The notes beneath the pieces are model-generated. The model saw nothing but the letters and a program-made list of their open reading frames with translations, made no database searches and was not told the DNA's origin. This document shows positions 61,483 to 64,000 of a DNA stretch of 64,000 bases, piece by piece. The DNA lies in NCBI RefSeq assembly GCF_019649055.1, contig NW_026570272.1, positions 496,001 to 560,000 of the forward strand, given 5' to 3'. The position numbers and the translations under genes are program-made. The first letter of the stretch is position 1. Each line of letters starts with the position of its first letter. This DNA comes from Paramacrobiotus metropolitanus (Eukaryota; Tardigrada; Eutardigrada; Parachela; Macrobiotidae).

Positions 61483-62178
61483 ATGGATTCCTTAAATAGG
61501 TATCCGCGCACGACAGCTGATTTGAGATTCCGACTACCCGCTTCGGTCCTTGTTGTGGGGCCAACGACTTCGGGGAAAACGACGTATGTGTCAAAATTAA
61601 TTATGGAGCGCGATAAATTATTTGACCAACCATTTGGAAGAATTATTTTGGTGTACGGAGAAATGCAGCCAGCCTACGAAATGCTTCAGCGCAGAGTACC
61701 TGGGATTGAACTGACAAAAAATATTCAACAAATTGTGGAGGATGAAATTTATTTTGATGGTAAACAAAATATTTTGTTGATACTGGATGACGTGGCAAGC
61801 GGTTTGGTGAAAAACAAGCATTTATCTAAACTCTTCACTCAAAAAGTACACCATAAACGGCTTTGTGTATTTTTATTATTCAATAACCTATATAAACAAG
61901 GGTCTGCTATGCGAGACGTGCATCTTAATGCGCAGTATCTTATACTGTTTAAAAATAATCGTGATGTGAACCAAATCAAGATTCTAGAAAGGCAGACTGG
62001 TTTAAAACATCTCAGCGGGGCTTACGAAGAAATCGGCCAGGAACCATTTCAACCTCTCATTTTGGATATGAAACCGGACACACCTGCCTATTTAAGGATT
62101 CGTTCAGCAATATTACCGGGAGAGTTGACTAAAATTTACATCAATCCACATACGACAAACTTGCCCAAGAATGTGTGA
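61483..62178 (+). CDS. Viral-type genome-packaging ATPase (A32/FtsK-HerA-like)
   Basis: The first ATG of the frame is at 61483, giving 231 residues. Walker A is VGPTTSGKTTYVSKLI near the N-terminus and Walker B is NILLILDDVASG around residue 103. A sensor-like HKRLCVFLLFNNLYKQG lies at about 125-141, and MRDVHLNAQYLILFKNNRD follows. The size and motif order are those of the short packaging ATPases of Polintons, adintoviruses and related DNA viruses. The enzyme would pump the element's DNA into capsids in an ATP-dependent way. Its end overlaps the next ATG by 8 bp. Key residues are intact. Confidence 0.9.
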   Translation: MDSLNRYPRTTADLRFRLPASVLVVGPTTSGKTTYVSKLIMERDKLFDQPFGRIILVYGEMQPAYEMLQRRVPGIELTKNIQQIVEDEIYFDGKQNILLILDDVASGLVKNKHLSKLFTQKVHHKRLCVFLLFNNLYKQGSAMRDVHLNAQYLILFKNNRDVNQIKILERQTGLKHLSGAYEEIGQEPFQPLILDMKPDTPAYLRIRSAILPGELTKIYINPHTTNLPKNV

Positions 62179-62500
62179 TCAGATTTTAAAAGACTTTGCA
62201 CCGTTTCTCCTTACCCTGCGATCGCTGAAACCCAAGCAGCGTCGTTTTCTTTTGGAAAATATTTCGAAACGACAACTTCGCTGTTTTGAAGAAATTTGTT
62301 TGAATTTGGTGAAGAATTCAGTGCCTCTTACCACCGATCAGCTCAAGGTGTGTCAGCGTTGGCGTCGACCATTAAAGCTGATTGCCCTCAAAAAATATCC
62401 TTTACGAAGCAAGAGGGAAATTTTATTACAGCGCGGAGGATTCTTACCTGCGGTTCTACCTGTATTGGCAGCTGTTTTGGGAACTGCTTTACTGAAATGA
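62171..62500 (+). CDS. Small basic protein with hydrophobic C-terminus (pX-like)
   Basis: 109 codons. The N-terminal two-thirds is Leu/Arg/Lys-rich and helical (LTLRSLKPKQRRFLLENISK). The C-terminus is basic then hydrophobic (LLQRGGFLPAVLPVLAAVLG). This basic plus GGFLPxLLPxL-type tail occurs in small virion proteins of Polinton/adintovirus genomes that have been compared with adenovirus pX. A DNA-condensing or membrane-active minor virion protein is the likely role by analogy. It overlaps the ATPase upstream (8 bp) and the next gene (ATGA). Confidence 0.7.
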   Translation: MCDQILKDFAPFLLTLRSLKPKQRRFLLENISKRQLRCFEEICLNLVKNSVPLTTDQLKVCQRWRRPLKLIALKKYPLRSKREILLQRGGFLPAVLPVLAAVLGTALLK

Positions 62501-62994
62501 AACCGGAAGTGCATTATATTGTTCCCGCGAGCGAAATGAAAAGACTTGCAAGTGACACGGTTGGTCGTATTGTAACGGATGTCCAATTACAACAGCAGCC
62601 TACTGAAGTTGTAGATATTGTAAAACTGGATGATTTGATGAGAGATATAATTTCACGGAATACGCTCAGCGAATGGGAGAAAGCGGAACTGTTATCAAGA
62701 AACTTGGCTCGCTTTTTGGCGCTGAAAAAGTCGGCGTTTGGCCCTGACCAAATGGTTATTCCGCCTCCAGCATTTGTGCCCCCAATTCCAGTACAACTAT
62801 TAAAGAAGCCGTGGGTACCCCCTAATATGCCTGATCGTATGTTAGATGCTTTCCCTCCTATTCCACCTGCACCCCCGGCAAAACGCAAGCGTGCAAAGCG
62901 AGAAGTATTTGATGAAAACACTTTACAAATCGAAGGTCCCATCGGTTCAAGAACCAAATCTCAGCTCAACTGGATGACTATAAATAACAAATGA
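62497..62994 (+). CDS. Polinton small protein, helical and proline-rich
   Basis: 165 codons from the ATG at 62497 that overlaps the previous stop (ATGA). A longer open frame upstream has no good start and duplicates the previous gene. Residues about 45-80 (LMRDIISRNTLSEWEKAELL, then LARFLALKK) form a predicted helical pair seen in short proteins next to Maverick integrases. A Pro-rich stretch follows (VIPPPAFVPPIPVQLLKKPW), then a basic segment (PAKRKRAKREV) that could be a nuclear signal. The end reads TKSQLNWMTI. No enzyme motif is visible; a virion or assembly factor is a guess. Confidence 0.65.
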   Translation: MKPEVHYIVPASEMKRLASDTVGRIVTDVQLQQQPTEVVDIVKLDDLMRDIISRNTLSEWEKAELLSRNLARFLALKKSAFGPDQMVIPPPAFVPPIPVQLLKKPWVPPNMPDRMLDAFPPIPPAPPAKRKRAKREVFDENTLQIEGPIGSRTKSQLNWMTINNK

Positions 62995-63066
62995 GTGGTG
63001 GATGCGTTCCCTTTTCTTTGTCTTGGGGTGAAGGTATGACATGGAACTGCACATCTAGCTGTTGCG

Positions 63067-64000
63067 ATGGATCAAGCAGTAGCGACGACGAACACGATGG
63101 CCAATCTACTGCTACGACAAGCGTACCTGAACCCTCTGCACCCGGGCAGCTTAGCGGGGATTCAAGAGTTTCGCAACCACTTTCCACAAGCACCAAACTA
63201 TCAACAAACGCGGGAACAGCTGGAACATCTGGATCCATATACAGTCCACAAATCTCGACGCAAAAAATTCAAAAGAAACCCCGTAGTTGTCTCAAACCTA
63301 CTGGAGCAATATCAAGCCGATCTGGCAGACATGTCAAAATATGCGAAGCAGAACAAAGGATACCGTTGGATATTGTTTGTGATCGACGTCTTCAGCAAGA
63401 AAGTTAGCTGTCAACTACTAAAGAATAAAAGCGGTCCAGAAGTAAAACTTGGTCTGGAAAAAGTGTTTGCAGAACTCGGAGCTCCAATTAAATTACAAAC
63501 TGACAAAGGTCTTGAATTTTACAATAAGGATGTTAAGAATTTTTTGACGGCCCAAAAGGTTTTCTTGTTCTCTTCTGAAAATAAAGCAATCAAAGCATCT
63601 CTAGCTGAAAATGGCATACGCAATCTCAAGAAACGCATATGGAAATTATTTCAACACCGACAGTCTAAAGTGTACTGGGACGTTTTAGGCGATTTGGTAA
63701 ACAGTTACAACAACGCAATTCATTCTTCGCATAAAGTCACGCCTAATGAGGTTACCCAGTCCAGTTCTCTGCAAATATTCAATCGACTATATGCAGAATT
63801 ATTATTGGGAAAACAGAAAAAGCCAAAGTACAGCGTAGGTGACACAGTACGAGTAGCCATCGACAAAACACTTTTTGAAAAAGGATATGAGTCAACATTT
63901 AAGGAGGAAATTTACAAGATACACCAAGTATTACCACAACAGCCAGAGCCCCTCTACGTATTACTGGATGAAGACGGGGACTTACTTCGCGGGAAATATT
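63067..64000 (+). CDS. int: Polinton retroviral-type integrase (rve), continues past the window
   Basis: This frame is not closed within the window. The first ATG after an upstream TGA (63037-63039) is at 63067, and the frame stays open to base 64000, 311 codons. The catalytic core begins YQADLADMSKYAKQNKGYRW. The second acid is in LQTDKGLEF and the glutamate in IKASLAENGIRNLKKRIW, with 34 residues between them, so the D,D,E triad is complete. SYNNAIHSSHKVTPNEV and a C-terminal beta region (YSVGDTVRVAI) follow. The enzyme would insert the element's DNA into the host genome. It overlaps a different-frame ORF starting at 62991 that I take to be spurious. Confidence 0.9.
   Translation, partial: MDQAVATTNTMANLLLRQAYLNPLHPGSLAGIQEFRNHFPQAPNYQQTREQLEHLDPYTVHKSRRKKFKRNPVVVSNLLEQYQADLADMSKYAKQNKGYRWILFVIDVFSKKVSCQLLKNKSGPEVKLGLEKVFAELGAPIKLQTDKGLEFYNKDVKNFLTAQKVFLFSSENKAIKASLAENGIRNLKKRIWKLFQHRQSKVYWDVLGDLVNSYNNAIHSSHKVTPNEVTQSSSLQIFNRLYAELLLGKQKKPKYSVGDTVRVAIDKTLFEKGYESTFKEEIYKIHQVLPQQPEPLYVLLDEDGDLLRGKY

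Larger units (their letters stand above)
60473..64000. mobile_element. Maverick/Polinton-type element (adintovirus-like), partial
   Basis: A run of six tightly packed genes without introns. On the plus strand lie a packaging ATPase, two small proteins and a retroviral-type integrase. Divergent on the minus strand lie two overlapping genes. ATPase plus integrase with compact viral-style packing identifies a Polinton. DNA polymerase B, protease and capsid genes are not in the window and would be expected to the right. The left end and its terminal inverted repeat were not found; it may lie in 58485-60470. Confidence 0.85.

Noticed and set aside
62296-62496. Upstream extension of the third Polinton gene
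   Set aside because: It overlaps the pX-like gene out of frame; the ATGA start at 62497 fits the cassette better.

Overview
The window is animal nuclear DNA. The genes have GT-AG introns, there are 7-transmembrane receptors, an astacin-type protease domain, kelch repeats and a peritrophin-type chitin-binding protein. The chitin-binding gene and the style of the orphan receptors suggest a chitin-cuticle ecdysozoan. A tardigrade is my best guess, but the sequence does not prove it. All gene models were made by eye from reading frames and splice signals.

Layout. Positions 1-2362 hold two minus-strand rhodopsin-like receptor genes, the first cut by the window edge. Positions 3111-27575 are one very large (about 24.5 kb) Ty3/Gypsy-type LTR retrotransposon on the minus strand. 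It has about 320-bp end repeats, a primer-binding site matching initiator tRNA-Met, a gag with a coiled coil and a CCHC knuckle, a GGGAAAC slippery site at the gag stop, a protease, RT/RNase H/integrase, and then about 10 kb of extra reading frames (one about 2,200 codons) of unknown function in the position where env would lie. Several frame breaks show decay or heavy recoding.

Positions 30225-33365 hold a two-exon tetraspan membrane protein gene and a receptor pseudogene. Positions 36341-46500 hold a tandem duplication. The left copy is an intact four-exon gene for a secreted protein joining an astacin fold that has lost its zinc site to a leucine-rich-repeat region. The right copy is a pseudogene. 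Positions 49185-50112 hold a three-exon chitin-binding protein gene with a textbook TATA/initiator promoter. Positions 50704-57942 hold a family of protein kinase-kelch fusion genes: one intact (three exons), one truncated next to an inverted-repeat element and frameshifted, and one small kelch relic. Many short inverted-repeat elements and hairpins lie between the genes.

Positions 60473-64000 are part of a Maverick/Polinton-type (adintovirus-like) element that continues past the right edge. It has a packaging ATPase, two small proteins in an ATG/TGA-overlap cassette, and a retroviral-type integrase, read rightward. Divergently and only 40 bp away are two overlapping genes: a conserved small protein of unknown activity and a two-repeat TATA-binding-protein homologue. 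The TBP-like gene inside a virus-like element is the most striking single observation. The giant retrotransposon with unexplained post-pol genes and the astacin-LRR pseudoprotease follow.
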